The notes: generated from the letters alone by a model not told the origin. Positions 50,489 to 59,811 are shown, counted from the first letter of the stretch. The stretch is DNA of 64,000 bases from an uncultured Muribaculaceae bacterium (GCA_958436175.1 CAUBJF010000008.1:50822-114821); one strand, 5' to 3'. Made by a program: numbers and translations.

Positions 50489-52213
50489 ATGATAATTCCT
50501 GAAAGACATAGAATATTGATTGTCCCCGATTTCGGCACGGATGCAGAAATCGGAAAGATGCCTGCACTCAAAGAAGCTATCGAGAGTTCGGGAAATGCAA
50601 GCGTCATTGTGGCTGATCTTAGGAAAATGGTTCTTGACGAGCATACGGGTGAGGACCTGAGAGAGTCCGACGTGATTGAACTGGCGGCACGAAAACTCGA
50701 ATCGCTTGCTGCCGACAGCAATCTCGACTGGGGGACGTGTGTTGAGGATGGACCGGGAGACCCTCTTCATGAACTTGAAATTGACGAGGCTCTTGCCCCT
50801 TTGCACAAGGGTTTGGGTGATGAAACGGAAAGACACAAAGAAAGCCCTCGTACCATCAGCCATAATCTCGGCAACGGTCGCTCCTTGACCATCCATGTGT
50901 CTCAGTCAAACAACAATGTGACCGGTGCGCCTCACACTATCGTAGTATTCGGCCGCTCGGCCATGTTTGCTGATGGAGTAGGGGAAACTTATGTATTGTT
51001 TGTCAATCCGGAATATGACTCCGAATGGCCCTGGAAGAAACAGTATTATGCCGGACGCAGAGAGGCTCGGAATTATTATTCCGATAAACTTTTTCCTCGT
51101 GAACGAATTGAAACTGCCTACAGTTTTGGTACGGTAGGTTACGGGCGTTTCCCGCAGCCGACCCGTTACGCCGTATTCTCCTCAAAGAAGGCGTTCAGCG
51201 ACGACTGGGATTTCGAAGAACGTTATCCGCGACTCTCGATGGTCAATCCGGCAATCCATGACAACGTCGAAGCAATGGCTGCACTGATTTGCAGTTTCGA
51301 CAGCCGGGAGATGGATATTCCGCTTCTTGATATCGACAGACTGACGTTGGATTGTCCGCGCCGGCAACTCATGCGAAATCCTGATTATTGCCGATTTGTA
51401 GAGCCGATTCATTTAGCCGGAATATCAGCCGTTGCCTTTGGTTTTGAATTCAGAGTGCCGATGGGTAACGGACTTTCGGGACTGAGGATAAGGATGGAAG
51501 GAAGTAACGAAACTATACCGATTGAAGCATTCACTCATTACAGCAGCCTCGCTGCGCTTCGCGATGCCATTGCCAAGGCACGTGAGGTGGCAAAAGAATT
51601 CGAGGAGACTGTCATGCGCATCATGATTGTGCCCGACTATTTCACTCCTCATGATAGTCCGGCCGTGCTTGAACTGCGCCGGATGCTTGAAGAAAAGGGC
51701 TATCGTGTGACGGTCTTTTGCGCCGGGAGCACTCTTGAAAAATCGCGCCTTGGACTTGAACGCATCTGTAAGCGGCGACGGTATGATTTAATCCTGACCA
51801 TCGAGACCGGTTGCCTTCTCGCCGCACGGCTCTCTGCAAGCCATCGCATTTACGTCAATCCCGACTGGACGGCATGTGAATGGATGGAACTCCGACTTGG
51901 CGAGGAAAAGGTAATGTCCGACCATCGCGGAGACCATGAAGGACCGATGTTCAGCTATCGCATAGACCGGGATGAAATCGATATGGCCCGCGACATGGCC
52001 CAGCGCTATAACATCAGGAAGGGCGACAAGATGTCACTCGGATGGTTCAGCGAAGACATCCTTGAAACGGGCGAAGATTCGCGCCTCACCCAGGAACACA
52101 TGAAACGGTTCAATTCCTGTTTCTATATACCTTATCTTCGTCTTGACACAGAAGAGGGACTCCAGATCCTGGCAAATGAAACCGACAAAATTCTTAAAAC
52201 GTATGAAGACTAA
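50489..52213 (+). CDS. Unknown protein with two related halves
   Basis: The 574-residue protein begins HRILIVPDFGTDAEIGKMPA and its second half begins at about residue 375 with RIMIVPDYFTPHDSPA. The first half has VLFVNPEYDSEWPW and the second RIYVNPDWTACEWMEL, so the protein looks like an internal duplication of an alpha/beta domain of about 200 residues. The order of strands (IVPD, then VTVFCAG-like, then YDLILTIETG) resembles an alpha/beta-hydrolase or a nucleotide-binding fold. I do not recognise a family. No signal or membrane segment is present. It lies 53 bp after the amidohydrolase and overlaps the next gene by 11 bp. Confidence 0.75.
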   Translation: MIIPERHRILIVPDFGTDAEIGKMPALKEAIESSGNASVIVADLRKMVLDEHTGEDLRESDVIELAARKLESLAADSNLDWGTCVEDGPGDPLHELEIDEALAPLHKGLGDETERHKESPRTISHNLGNGRSLTIHVSQSNNNVTGAPHTIVVFGRSAMFADGVGETYVLFVNPEYDSEWPWKKQYYAGRREARNYYSDKLFPRERIETAYSFGTVGYGRFPQPTRYAVFSSKKAFSDDWDFEERYPRLSMVNPAIHDNVEAMAALICSFDSREMDIPLLDIDRLTLDCPRRQLMRNPDYCRFVEPIHLAGISAVAFGFEFRVPMGNGLSGLRIRMEGSNETIPIEAFTHYSSLAALRDAIAKAREVAKEFEETVMRIMIVPDYFTPHDSPAVLELRRMLEEKGYRVTVFCAGSTLEKSRLGLERICKRRRYDLILTIETGCLLAARLSASHRIYVNPDWTACEWMELRLGEEKVMSDHRGDHEGPMFSYRIDRDEIDMARDMAQRYNIRKGDKMSLGWFSEDILETGEDSRLTQEHMKRFNSCFYIPYLRLDTEEGLQILANETDKILKTYED

Positions 52214-52508
52214 ATCTCAATACGCCGATTCCGAAACTAACGACAATGCCCTGACGGACGCTCACGGCCATACCATGCACAACCGCGAAGAGTTGGAAGC
52301 CTCACAGTTCTGTTACTGCATCTCCTGTCAGACATTCTTAAGGCCATCTGAAATCGATGATTATGCCGATGGTGGCACCACTGCCATCTGTCCTTACTGC
52401 GGCTGCGACACCGTCATAGGCGAAGCCTGCGGCATCAAACTGACTGATGAACTGCTTGAGCGTCTTCACCACAAATATTTCAATTACGATGATATCGAAG
52501 AGGAATAA
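52203..52508 (+). CDS. Small zinc-ribbon-like protein
   Basis: The 101-residue protein has two Cys pairs spaced as a zinc ribbon (CYCISCQTF and CPYCGCD) at about residues 36-75, and an acidic C-terminus NYDDIEEE. It overlaps the end of the preceding gene by 11 bp, which indicates co-expression. It is probably a small cytosolic partner or regulator. No specific family is recognised. A longer in-frame extension upstream lies inside the preceding gene and is rejected. Confidence 0.75.
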   Translation: MKTKSQYADSETNDNALTDAHGHTMHNREELEASQFCYCISCQTFLRPSEIDDYADGGTTAICPYCGCDTVIGEACGIKLTDELLERLHHKYFNYDDIEEE

Positions 52509-52513
52509 TAGGC

Positions 52514-52737
52514 ATGGATAAAGGAATTGATTTGCTCGACCGGAAACTCTCATTCGAGGAATTCGAACATCTTGCCGGGATATCGGCACGGAATACGGCA
52601 ATCATTCCCACACGCAACTATGCGATATTATGGTTCCACGCTTTCCCATACCCGAAGAATTGCGCCGGAAGTATGAGGACTATCTCGTCTCAAGCCGGAC
52701 TCCGGAGCAAATGCATTCACAGGTTTCAAAATTCTAA
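52514..52737 (+). pseudogene. Small gene with an apparent frameshift
   Basis: The frame from the ATG at 52514 looks like protein for about 36 codons (GIDLLDRKLSFEEFEHLAG). A different frame then looks better from about 52580 to the stop at 52735-52737, reading PRFPIPEELRRKYEDYLVSS. The switch suggests one small gene with an indel, but two short overlapping genes are possible. In the first frame the protein would be 76 residues and end in a poorly conserved tail. It lies between two coupled genes. Confidence 0.4.
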
Positions 52738-52740
52738 AAA

Positions 52741-53196
52741 ATGAAAACCGAACAAAAGACACCCAAATCCACTAACAAAATGGTTGACCTTTGCCTTGAG
52801 ATAGCCCTGAAGGCTCATGGCGGTCAGCACGACATTGACGGCAACCCCGTAATACTCCATCCCCTCACCGTCGGACTGTCTGGGGAAACTCCTGAAGAAC
52901 AGTGCGCCGGATTTCTCCACGACGTAGTTGAGGATACCCCTTATACCTTCGGCGACCTCCTTCAGATGGGAGTGAGCGCTGAGATTGTAGACGCCCTTCG
53001 TCTCCTCACTCACGATGAAAGCGAACCCTACCTCGACTATGTCCGCCGCATCGCCGGGTCCGGCAACAGAATCGCCATTGCCGTCAAACTCAACGACCTG
53101 CACCACAACCTTGAACGCGGTCGCAAAATGGGCTATCAGGCCCTCGTGGAGAAACATGAGGCGGCCATAGAAATCTTTAAAAGCATTGGATTATGA
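52741..53196 (+). CDS. Small HD-domain hydrolase of RelA/SpoT type
   Basis: The 151-residue protein is an HD-domain phosphohydrolase like the hydrolase part of SpoT and the small alarmone hydrolases, which cut the 3' pyrophosphate from (p)ppGpp. The motifs are GGQHDIDGNPVILHPLTVGL, GFLHDVVEDTPYTF (His60-Asp61, Glu-Asp following) and AVKLNDLHHNLERG (Asn-Asp). The synthetase part is absent. It may alternatively hydrolyse another nucleotide, such as an NADPH or MESH1-type substrate. It overlaps the next gene by ATGA. Confidence 0.85.
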   Translation: MKTEQKTPKSTNKMVDLCLEIALKAHGGQHDIDGNPVILHPLTVGLSGETPEEQCAGFLHDVVEDTPYTFGDLLQMGVSAEIVDALRLLTHDESEPYLDYVRRIAGSGNRIAIAVKLNDLHHNLERGRKMGYQALVEKHEAAIEIFKSIGL

Positions 53197-53570
53197 AGGA
53201 TTTGCCGGAAGCACGCAAAACGATTGCCGATATTCTTGAACGACGCGACAGCGACCGATCCGTTGAATTGTGGCGGTCCGACATCATGCGTATGACAGAC
53301 ATGATGCTGTGGATTTTCAACGAATGGGCGAAACCAATGTCATACGACAAGGGAAATCTTATTGAATTCAGCCAATTCGACCATTCGAATGTTGTAGAGA
53401 GCAACCACATCCACGGCATTGAGAAAACAGATTCGGGATATGTCGTGAACGTCGATGGTTTCACCCGGAATCTTGTGGAAATTTCCGAAAATGCTATTTT
53501 GCATCCCCTGTTGGGACTTCTTCTCTTCAAAGAATATTGCAACTGGGACTGCTATTGCGATTTATGTTGA
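53193..53570 (+). CDS. Unknown small protein
   Basis: The 125-residue protein begins MKDLPEARKTIADILERRDS and has a MRMTDMMLWIFNEWAKPMSY segment followed by beta strands. It ends with a Cys cluster, CNWDCYCDLC, that could bind metal. I recognise no family. Translation is coupled to the HD protein (ATGA). It is the last gene of the array. Confidence 0.65.
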   Translation: MKDLPEARKTIADILERRDSDRSVELWRSDIMRMTDMMLWIFNEWAKPMSYDKGNLIEFSQFDHSNVVESNHIHGIEKTDSGYVVNVDGFTRNLVEISENAILHPLLGLLLFKEYCNWDCYCDLC

Positions 53571-54252
53571 GATAGCTTCGGTTGCTGATACCTTCATCGA
53601 CAATCAATCTGAAATGATACAACAGATAGAATTCCGACTACCGGCAATGAGGCGTGGCTGTCATCTGATAACGGGCGAGATCGAAATCGCGAAGCTAAAA
53701 GTACAAGTTAAAAACACCATAAGCTAATTTAAGTTAAAAAAACATACGGGTCACGACGGAGACGAAAAAACCGACGGATCCGTTATGGCGGAAAAACAGC
53801 AAGGACAACAGTATTTCCATACCGACCTCCTTCAGGGGCACACTTTCATTGGCATACGTACGGATACTAACGCAGGACGTCTCACGACGTCCTGCGTTAA
53901 ATACACAATTATCTATAAAACAACTATTTGTCTCGTTACAATTAGTTTGTGATGACCGAAACTTCCATTTAGGAAGATATATGCATCCTCACGGATGGTC
54001 TTACTCAATGCAAAGTCATAAGGACCGGAATGTATAGGGAACATATCAGGACCCGGCCTCGTAATGAGTTAGTATCGCAAAGTTAATAATAAAGGTTAAC
54101 CCGACAAATAAAAAATTGTTAAATTTTATGATATTGACAAATCCCTTCCGGTCACTTTCGGGCAGGAGGATACTTAGCCTCGTATTTTAGAAGAACTTAT
54201 ATTTGAGAAATAATGTTGTATCTTTGTATTGTAATTAACTAAACACAGAAAT
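53571..54252. other. Intergenic region at the end of the array, with a strong inverted repeat
   Basis: I see no convincing gene. TAACGCAGGACGTC (53868-53881) and GACGTCCTGCGTTA (53886-53899) form a perfect 14-bp hairpin around TCAC. On the minus strand TAACTTTG near 54076-54083 is a possible -7 box reading left toward it, so a small leftward RNA is conceivable. The right part holds the promoter of the DEAD-box helicase. Confidence 0.5.
54219..54226 (+). promoter_or_regulatory. -7 box for the DEAD-box helicase gene
   Basis: TATCTTTG lies 26 bp before the ATG at 54253 and matches the consensus closely. Confidence 0.6.
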
Positions 54253-55974
54253 ATGCCAACTTTTGAAGAACTGGGTGTACGCCCCGACCTGCTGCGCGGC
54301 ATTGCGGAGCTTGGTTTTGAAACTCCGATGCCAATACAGGAAAAAGTCATACCTCAGTTGCTCAACGGCGACCGCGACCTGGTAGGTCTTGCCCAGACCG
54401 GTACGGGCAAGACAGCCGCATTCGGCCTGCCCGTGATACAGCGTGTCGACATATCACGCCATGAGCCCCAGGCACTGATCCTCGCCCCCACCCGCGAACT
54501 CTGTCTCCAGATTGCCGGCGACCTTGCCGACTTTGCCAAATATACTCCCGATCTCGAAATACTGCCCGTCTACGGCGGATCGAGCATCGAGAGCCAGATA
54601 CGCGCCCTCAAAAAAGGCGTACAGATTATCGTCGCCACACCCGGACGTCTTATCGACCTTATAAACCGCGGTGTCGTCAAACTCGCCGGTGTGCATACCG
54701 TGGTCCTCGACGAGGCCGACGAGATGCTCAACATGGGATTTATCGACTCTATCAACGACATTCTGTCCCACGTGCCCGAAGACCGCAAGATGCTGCTCTT
54801 CTCGGCGACGATGCCGAAGGAAGTGGCTCGCATAGCGCAGCGTTTCATGCACAACCCCGAGGAAGTCGTGGTCGGAAACCGCAACGAAGGCGCCGAAAAC
54901 GTCCGGCACATTTATTATATGGTGAATGCGCGCGACAAGTACCTCGCCCTGAAGCGCATCGCCGACGACACCCCGAATATCTACGCCATCATCTTCTGCC
55001 GCACACGCCGCGACACCCAGGAGGTGGCCGACAACCTCATAGCCGACGGCTATAACGCCGACTCCCTGCACGGCGACCTCTCGCAGCAGCAGCGCGACAC
55101 CGTGATGAAGAAATTCCGCGACCGCGTCATCTCGATGCTTGTGGCTACCGATGTCGCTGCCCGAGGCCTCGATGTCGACGACGTAACCCACGTCATCAAC
55201 TACGGCCTCCCCGACGATACAGCCGTCTACACACACCGTTCGGGACGTACGGGACGTGCCGGAAAGACAGGTATATCCATCGCTATCATCCACTCCCGCG
55301 AAAAAGGCAAACTGAAAGAAATCGAGCGTATCATCGGAAAGAAATTCGAGCGCAAGGAAGTCCCGACACCCGAACATATCATCGAAAAGCAGCTCTACTA
55401 CCTCGCCGACCGCCTCGAACGTGTCGAAGTCAACGAGCAGGAGATAGAAAAGTACATCCCCGGCGTCATCAAGAAACTGTCGTGGCTGTCGGCCGAAGAT
55501 CTCCTCAAACGTGTCCTGTCCCTGGAATTCAACCGACTCCTCGACTACTACAAGGACGCGCCCAAAATCGATTTCATCGACGAGAAACCCTCGCGCAAGG
55601 ACCGCAAGGAAAAGCCAGCCAACAAAACACCGCGCACCGACAAGGAAAAAGACCGCCGCACTGCCGAAAGAGGCATGGAACGCGTCTACATCAACCTCGG
55701 CAAAGGCGACGGATTCTATGCCGGCAACCTTATCGACATGCTCAACAAGAACGTCAGCGGCAGCCGTGTCGATGTGGGCCGTATCGACCTCCTGCCGACA
55801 TATTCGCTCTTCGATGTCAAGAAATCGGATGCCAAGCGCGTCGTTTCGTCCCTGAAAGGTCTCGAATTCTTCGGCAAGCAGGTTTTCTGCGAAATCGCCG
55901 ACAAGGAACGCGACTACGCCCATGCCTCCGAACGCAAGGACAAGAAGCAGAAAAGATTCAAGAATAAAGAATGA
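54253..55974 (+). CDS. DEAD-box RNA helicase (DeaD/CsdA-like)
   Basis: This 573-residue protein unwinds RNA and helps ribosome assembly or mRNA decay, often in the cold. The Q motif is in FEELGVRPDLLRGIAELGFE, motif I is AQTGTGKT, then PTRELCLQ, DEADEML, SAT, ATDVAARGLDVDDV and HRSGRTGRAGKTG. The C-terminal part has a linker and a DbpA-like RNA-binding domain at about residues 475-545 (RVYINLGKGDGFYAGNLIDM), followed by a basic tail ending KKQKRFKNKE. It overlaps the DUF3256 gene by 4 bp. Confidence 0.95.
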   Translation: MPTFEELGVRPDLLRGIAELGFETPMPIQEKVIPQLLNGDRDLVGLAQTGTGKTAAFGLPVIQRVDISRHEPQALILAPTRELCLQIAGDLADFAKYTPDLEILPVYGGSSIESQIRALKKGVQIIVATPGRLIDLINRGVVKLAGVHTVVLDEADEMLNMGFIDSINDILSHVPEDRKMLLFSATMPKEVARIAQRFMHNPEEVVVGNRNEGAENVRHIYYMVNARDKYLALKRIADDTPNIYAIIFCRTRRDTQEVADNLIADGYNADSLHGDLSQQQRDTVMKKFRDRVISMLVATDVAARGLDVDDVTHVINYGLPDDTAVYTHRSGRTGRAGKTGISIAIIHSREKGKLKEIERIIGKKFERKEVPTPEHIIEKQLYYLADRLERVEVNEQEIEKYIPGVIKKLSWLSAEDLLKRVLSLEFNRLLDYYKDAPKIDFIDEKPSRKDRKEKPANKTPRTDKEKDRRTAERGMERVYINLGKGDGFYAGNLIDMLNKNVSGSRVDVGRIDLLPTYSLFDVKKSDAKRVVSSLKGLEFFGKQVFCEIADKERDYAHASERKDKKQKRFKNKE

Positions 55975-56594
55975 AAATCTTAAGAACCATATCAGCGGCC
56001 GTCCTCGTCCTGGCAACTCTTGATGGCGGGGCAAGGACGGCTGCCGAGGTCTTCGTGGACGCTCCGGTAGGGATAGTGCCCACCTTGGCGAAGAACACAC
56101 GCATGGACATGCTCGACTATTTCCGCAGCGGCTTGCAGACACCATCGTCGAACAGCCTCGACGGCAAGTCGCGCATCACCGAGGAGACTCCCGGCGCGCT
56201 GAGCGTGCAGCTATCGCGCGATGCCTCGATGCAGCTTGTCGTGATGCCCGAGCGAGGCGACACCGTGGTAGCAGTCATAGAGACTGTCCTTACGCCTCTT
56301 GCCGACAGCAATATACGCTTCTACAGCCTCCGGACCTGGAAACCGCTTTCCAGACAGGCTGCCATACCCGGAATTGAGCAGTTCGTACAGCCCGGCACAT
56401 CCGTCAAAGACTTCAAAATGCCGCCCTATCTCTTCGTCCGCGCAGAATACAAGCCCGACGAAGACCTGTTCGTCTTCACAAATACCACCGAGGCATTCTA
56501 TGTCGGCGACGACCGCCCCGACGGCATGTCGCGCCTGAAACCTGTGCTGAAGATGAAGTATACGCCCCGTAAGTTCGTCGAAGTCAAGGAATGA
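55971..56594 (+). CDS. DUF3256 family exported protein
   Basis: The 207-residue protein has a signal peptide (ending near GGARTAA) and matches the DUF3256 family as I know it: FVDAPVGIVPTLAKNTRMDM at the mature start, DYFRSGL, and DSNIRFYSLRTWKPL. The function is unknown. It is typical of Bacteroidales and often adjacent to exonuclease VII. It overlaps both neighbours by 4 bp, so helicase, DUF3256 and xseA form one operon. Confidence 0.88.
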   Translation: MKILRTISAAVLVLATLDGGARTAAEVFVDAPVGIVPTLAKNTRMDMLDYFRSGLQTPSSNSLDGKSRITEETPGALSVQLSRDASMQLVVMPERGDTVVAVIETVLTPLADSNIRFYSLRTWKPLSRQAAIPGIEQFVQPGTSVKDFKMPPYLFVRAEYKPDEDLFVFTNTTEAFYVGDDRPDGMSRLKPVLKMKYTPRKFVEVKE

Positions 56595-57841
56595 TGCAGC
56601 CCCTCACCGCGATATCGCTCCTGGAGCTCAACCGCCGCATCCTAAGGGCCGTCACCGATGCCCCGGGATTAAATGACATCTGGGTCACTGCCGAGACTTC
56701 CGATCTGCGCGTATCCGGAGGCCACTGCTACATGGAGCTGATACAGAAAGACGAGGACACAGGCGCCCCCCTGGCGAAGAGCCGTGCCGTGATATGGGCT
56801 TCGGCCTACCCCCGTATATCGGCCCGCTTCGTCAGCGAGACAGGCACGCCCCTGCGCTCCGACATGAAGATAATGGCACGTGTCAGTGCCGCCTATCACC
56901 CCGTCTACGGCCTCTCGCTCGTCATCTCGGACATAAACCCGGAATATACCGTCGGCGACCTCGCCCGGCGCCGCAACGCCATCATAGCGCGTCTGCGTGA
57001 GGAAGGTGTCTACGACCTCAACAGGACCTTGCCATGGGAGCCCGTGCCATGGCGCGTGGCAGTCATATCGGCCCGTGGTGCAGCCGGATACGGCGACTTC
57101 ATGAAGCATCTCCTCCTCAATCCGCGCCGCCTGCGTTTCCGCACCGAGCTCTTCGAGGCCACCATGCAGGGCGATCGCACCGTCCCCAGCATAATATCCG
57201 CCCTGGAAGCCGTCATGGCGCGTGAGGATGAATTCGACAGCGTGGTCATCATCCGCGGGGGCGGAGCCGTCAGCGACCTCGCCTCCTTCGACGACTACGA
57301 CCTGGCTGCCAACGTCGCCCAGTTCCCCCTCCCGGTCATCGTCGGCATAGGCCACGAGCGCGACATCACCGTGCTCGACTATGTGGCAAACACACGTGTC
57401 AAAACCCCGACGGCAGCCGCCGAAATCCTCATAGGCCATGTCGCCGCGGCCTACGACCGCCTCTGTGTCGTCGGACGCGAGATAATGACCACCGTCTCGC
57501 AGCGTGTCGCAGCCCAGCATCAGCAGCTCGCATACTACAGCGGCACCCTCCCGGCACTTGTACGCAACATCCTCGACAGCAACCGCCGCCGTTTAGGGCC
57601 CGACGTGGCCGCCGCGCTCGTATCGGCAGTCCGCAACAGCCTGCAGCGCAGCGGCGACCGCCTCGAAGCTATGTCGCAGCTCCTCACCGCCGTTTCTCCC
57701 GAAGCGACGTTGCGCCGTGGGTTCTCGATAACGCGACTCAACGGCCGCGCCGTGACCGACAGCAGCGTCCTGCGGCCCGGCGACAAAATCACAACTACCT
57801 TCGCAGGCGGTCCCGAAAAGATGTCGACCGTCAACCCCTAA
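56591..57841 (+). CDS. xseA: Exodeoxyribonuclease VII large subunit
   Basis: XseA is the catalytic subunit of exonuclease VII, which degrades single-stranded DNA. The 416-residue protein has the OB-fold N-terminus (ISLLELNRRILRAVTDAPGL, then IWVTAETSDLRVSGGHCYME) and the catalytic region with RVAVISARGAAGYGDFMKHL, then VVIIRGGGAVSDLASFDDYD and VIVGIGHERDITVLDYVAN. The C-terminus ends with the small beta GFSITRLNGRAVTD motif. The small subunit follows 13 bp later. Confidence 0.95.
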   Translation: MMQPLTAISLLELNRRILRAVTDAPGLNDIWVTAETSDLRVSGGHCYMELIQKDEDTGAPLAKSRAVIWASAYPRISARFVSETGTPLRSDMKIMARVSAAYHPVYGLSLVISDINPEYTVGDLARRRNAIIARLREEGVYDLNRTLPWEPVPWRVAVISARGAAGYGDFMKHLLLNPRRLRFRTELFEATMQGDRTVPSIISALEAVMAREDEFDSVVIIRGGGAVSDLASFDDYDLAANVAQFPLPVIVGIGHERDITVLDYVANTRVKTPTAAAEILIGHVAAAYDRLCVVGREIMTTVSQRVAAQHQQLAYYSGTLPALVRNILDSNRRRLGPDVAAALVSAVRNSLQRSGDRLEAMSQLLTAVSPEATLRRGFSITRLNGRAVTDSSVLRPGDKITTTFAGGPEKMSTVNP

Positions 57842-57854
57842 CAAGCCCCTAACC

Positions 57855-58055
57855 ATGCAGAAATCATACAAGGAATCGCTCGAAGAACTCGAAAAAATCC
57901 TGACACAGTTACGCTCGGACAACTGCGACATCGACACCCTCGCCGAGCGCACCAAACGCGCCTCGCAGCTCCTGCGCGAATGCCGCCAGCGCCTCACAGC
58001 CACCGAAGAAGAACTCGCCTCCATCCTCTCCGACCTCGAATCGACCGTCGGCTAA
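57855..58055 (+). CDS. xseB: Exodeoxyribonuclease VII small subunit
   Basis: This 66-residue helical protein binds XseA. It shows YKESLEELEKILTQLRSDNC and RASQLLRECRQRLTATEEEL, the usual two-helix layout. It ends 52 bp before a bidirectional terminator. Confidence 0.95.
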   Translation: MQKSYKESLEELEKILTQLRSDNCDIDTLAERTKRASQLLRECRQRLTATEEELASILSDLESTVG

Positions 58056-58107
58056 GACGGTCCGCCTTCCTCCACCTCCCAGGATATCGATACTATAGAA
58101 TACAAAA

Positions 58108-58135
58108 GAGGCCGTGCTCGGGTGAGCATGGCCTC
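58108..58135. terminator. Bidirectional terminator between xseB and fumarase
   Basis: GAGGCCGTGCTC and GAGCATGGCCTC form a 12-bp stem with one G-T pair and a GGGT loop. The minus strand continues CTCTTTTG, so it serves the fumarase transcript best. Confidence 0.8.
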
Positions 58136-58161
58136 TCTCTATGCGTTTGGGCGGACGGGGT

Positions 58162-59811
58162 TTACTTACCGAGGCCGCAGGCGGAGCATTTCTCGCGGAT
58201 CTGGGTGAAGAAATCGTTGCCCTTGTCGTCGACGAGGATGAATGCGGGGAAGTCTTCGACTTCAATCTTCCAGATTGCCTCCATGCCGAGCTCGGGATAT
58301 TCGAGAAGCTCGACTTTCTTGATGGAGTTCTGGGCGAGGACGGCAGCGGGGCCGCCGATGGAGCCGAGGTAGAAGCCGCCATGCTTCTTGCAGGAGTCGG
58401 TGACGACCTTGGAGCGGTTGCCCTTGGCGATCATGATCATCGAGCCGCCGGCGCTCTGGAACTGGTCCACGTAGGGGTCCATACGTCCTGCCGTCGTGGG
58501 GCCGAAGGAGCCGGAGGGCATGCCTGCCGGGGTCTTGGCGGGACCGGCGTAGTAGATGGGGTGGTCCTTGAGGTACTGGGGCATGGGCTCGCCCTTGTCG
58601 AGGCGTTCCTTGATCTTGGCGTGGGCTATGTCGCGGCCTACGATGATGGTGCCGTTGAGCGACAGGCGTGTCGACACGGGGTACTTGGTGAGCTCGGCGA
58701 GTACTTCGGGCATGGGACGGTTGAGGTCGATCTTCACAACCTCGCCTTCGCCTGCCTTGCGGTATTCTTCGGGGATGAGTTCGCCGGGATTCGAATCGAG
58801 TTTCTCGATCCAGAGGCCTTCGCGGTTGATCTTGGCCTTGATGTTGCGGTCGGCGGAGCAGCTCACGCCCATGCCGATGGGGCAGGAAGCGCCGTGACGC
58901 GGCAGACGGATCACGCGGATGTCGTGGGCGAAGTATTTGCCGCCGAACTGTGCGCCGAGGCCGAGGTCTTCGGCTGCCTTCTTGAGGACGGCTTCGAGCT
59001 CGATGTCGCGGAAGGCGTGGCCGTACTCGTTGCCGTGGGTGGGCAGGTTGTCGAGGTACTTGACGGAGGCTTTCTTGACGACTTCAAGGTTCTTCTCTGC
59101 CGATGTGCCGCCGATGACGAAGGCGATATGGTAAGGAGGGCAGGCTGCTGTGCCGAGGGTGCTCATCTTCTCGATAAGGAAGGGCACGAGCTTGTCGGGG
59201 TTGATGGTAGCCTTGGTCTCCTGATAGAGGTATGTCTTGTTTGCGGAGCCGCCGCCCTTGGCAACGAAGAGGAAATGGTATTCGTCGCCCTCGGTGGCGT
59301 GGATGTCGATCTGTGCCGGGAGGTTACAGCCGGTGTTTACTTCCTCGTACATTGTCAGGGGAGCGTTCTGGCTGTAGCGGAGGTTGTCGGTGGTGTAGGT
59401 GAGATATACGCCGTGCGAGATCTTCTCCTCGTCGTTGCAGCCTGTGTACACGTTCTGGCCTTTTTCGGCGTGGCAGATGGCCGTGCCCGTATCCTGGCAG
59501 AAGGGGAGCTGGCCTTTGGCGGCGACCTCGGCATTGCGGAGCATCGTCAGGGCGACGAACTTGTCGTTGTGACTTGCCTCGGGGTCGGCGAGGATCTTGG
59601 CCACCATGAGGTTGTGCTCGCGGCGCAGCATGAAGGCGTTGTCGTGGGTGCACTGGCGCGCAAGGACGGTCAGCGCTTCGGGATCCACCACGAGGAATTC
59701 ATGGCCGCCCCAGTTTTCGGTGTGTACATAGTCGGAGGTGAGGTGATAGTACTCGGTCGTGTCGGGGCCGAGGGGGAACATCTCCTGGTAATGAAAAGGT
59801 TTTGTAGCCAT
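58162..59811 (-). CDS. Class I (iron-sulfur) fumarate hydratase
   Basis: This 549-residue protein interconverts fumarate and malate in the TCA cycle or in fumarate respiration. It has both parts of class I fumarases fused: the alpha part with LPFCQDTGTAICHAEKGQ, then NTGCNLPAQIDIHA and GTAACPPYHIAFVIGGTSAE; the beta part with TRLSLNGTIIVGRDIAHAKI, then YYAGPAKTPAGMPSGSFGPT and AGGSMIMIAKGNRS. Cys residues in these motifs bind the 4Fe-4S cluster. It converges on xseB. Confidence 0.95.
   Translation of the reverse strand: MATKPFHYQEMFPLGPDTTEYYHLTSDYVHTENWGGHEFLVVDPEALTVLARQCTHDNAFMLRREHNLMVAKILADPEASHNDKFVALTMLRNAEVAAKGQLPFCQDTGTAICHAEKGQNVYTGCNDEEKISHGVYLTYTTDNLRYSQNAPLTMYEEVNTGCNLPAQIDIHATEGDEYHFLFVAKGGGSANKTYLYQETKATINPDKLVPFLIEKMSTLGTAACPPYHIAFVIGGTSAEKNLEVVKKASVKYLDNLPTHGNEYGHAFRDIELEAVLKKAAEDLGLGAQFGGKYFAHDIRVIRLPRHGASCPIGMGVSCSADRNIKAKINREGLWIEKLDSNPGELIPEEYRKAGEGEVVKIDLNRPMPEVLAELTKYPVSTRLSLNGTIIVGRDIAHAKIKERLDKGEPMPQYLKDHPIYYAGPAKTPAGMPSGSFGPTTAGRMDPYVDQFQSAGGSMIMIAKGNRSKVVTDSCKKHGGFYLGSIGGPAAVLAQNSIKKVELLEYPELGMEAIWKIEVEDFPAFILVDDKGNDFFTQIREKCSACGLGK

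Noticed and set aside
53849..54037. 62-codon open frame in the gap after the array
   Set aside because: It spans the perfect hairpin and has no protein-like pattern.
54454..56145. 563-codon open frame on the minus strand
   Set aside because: It is antisense to the DEAD-box helicase gene. In GC-rich genes of this genome the opposite strand often stays open by codon bias.
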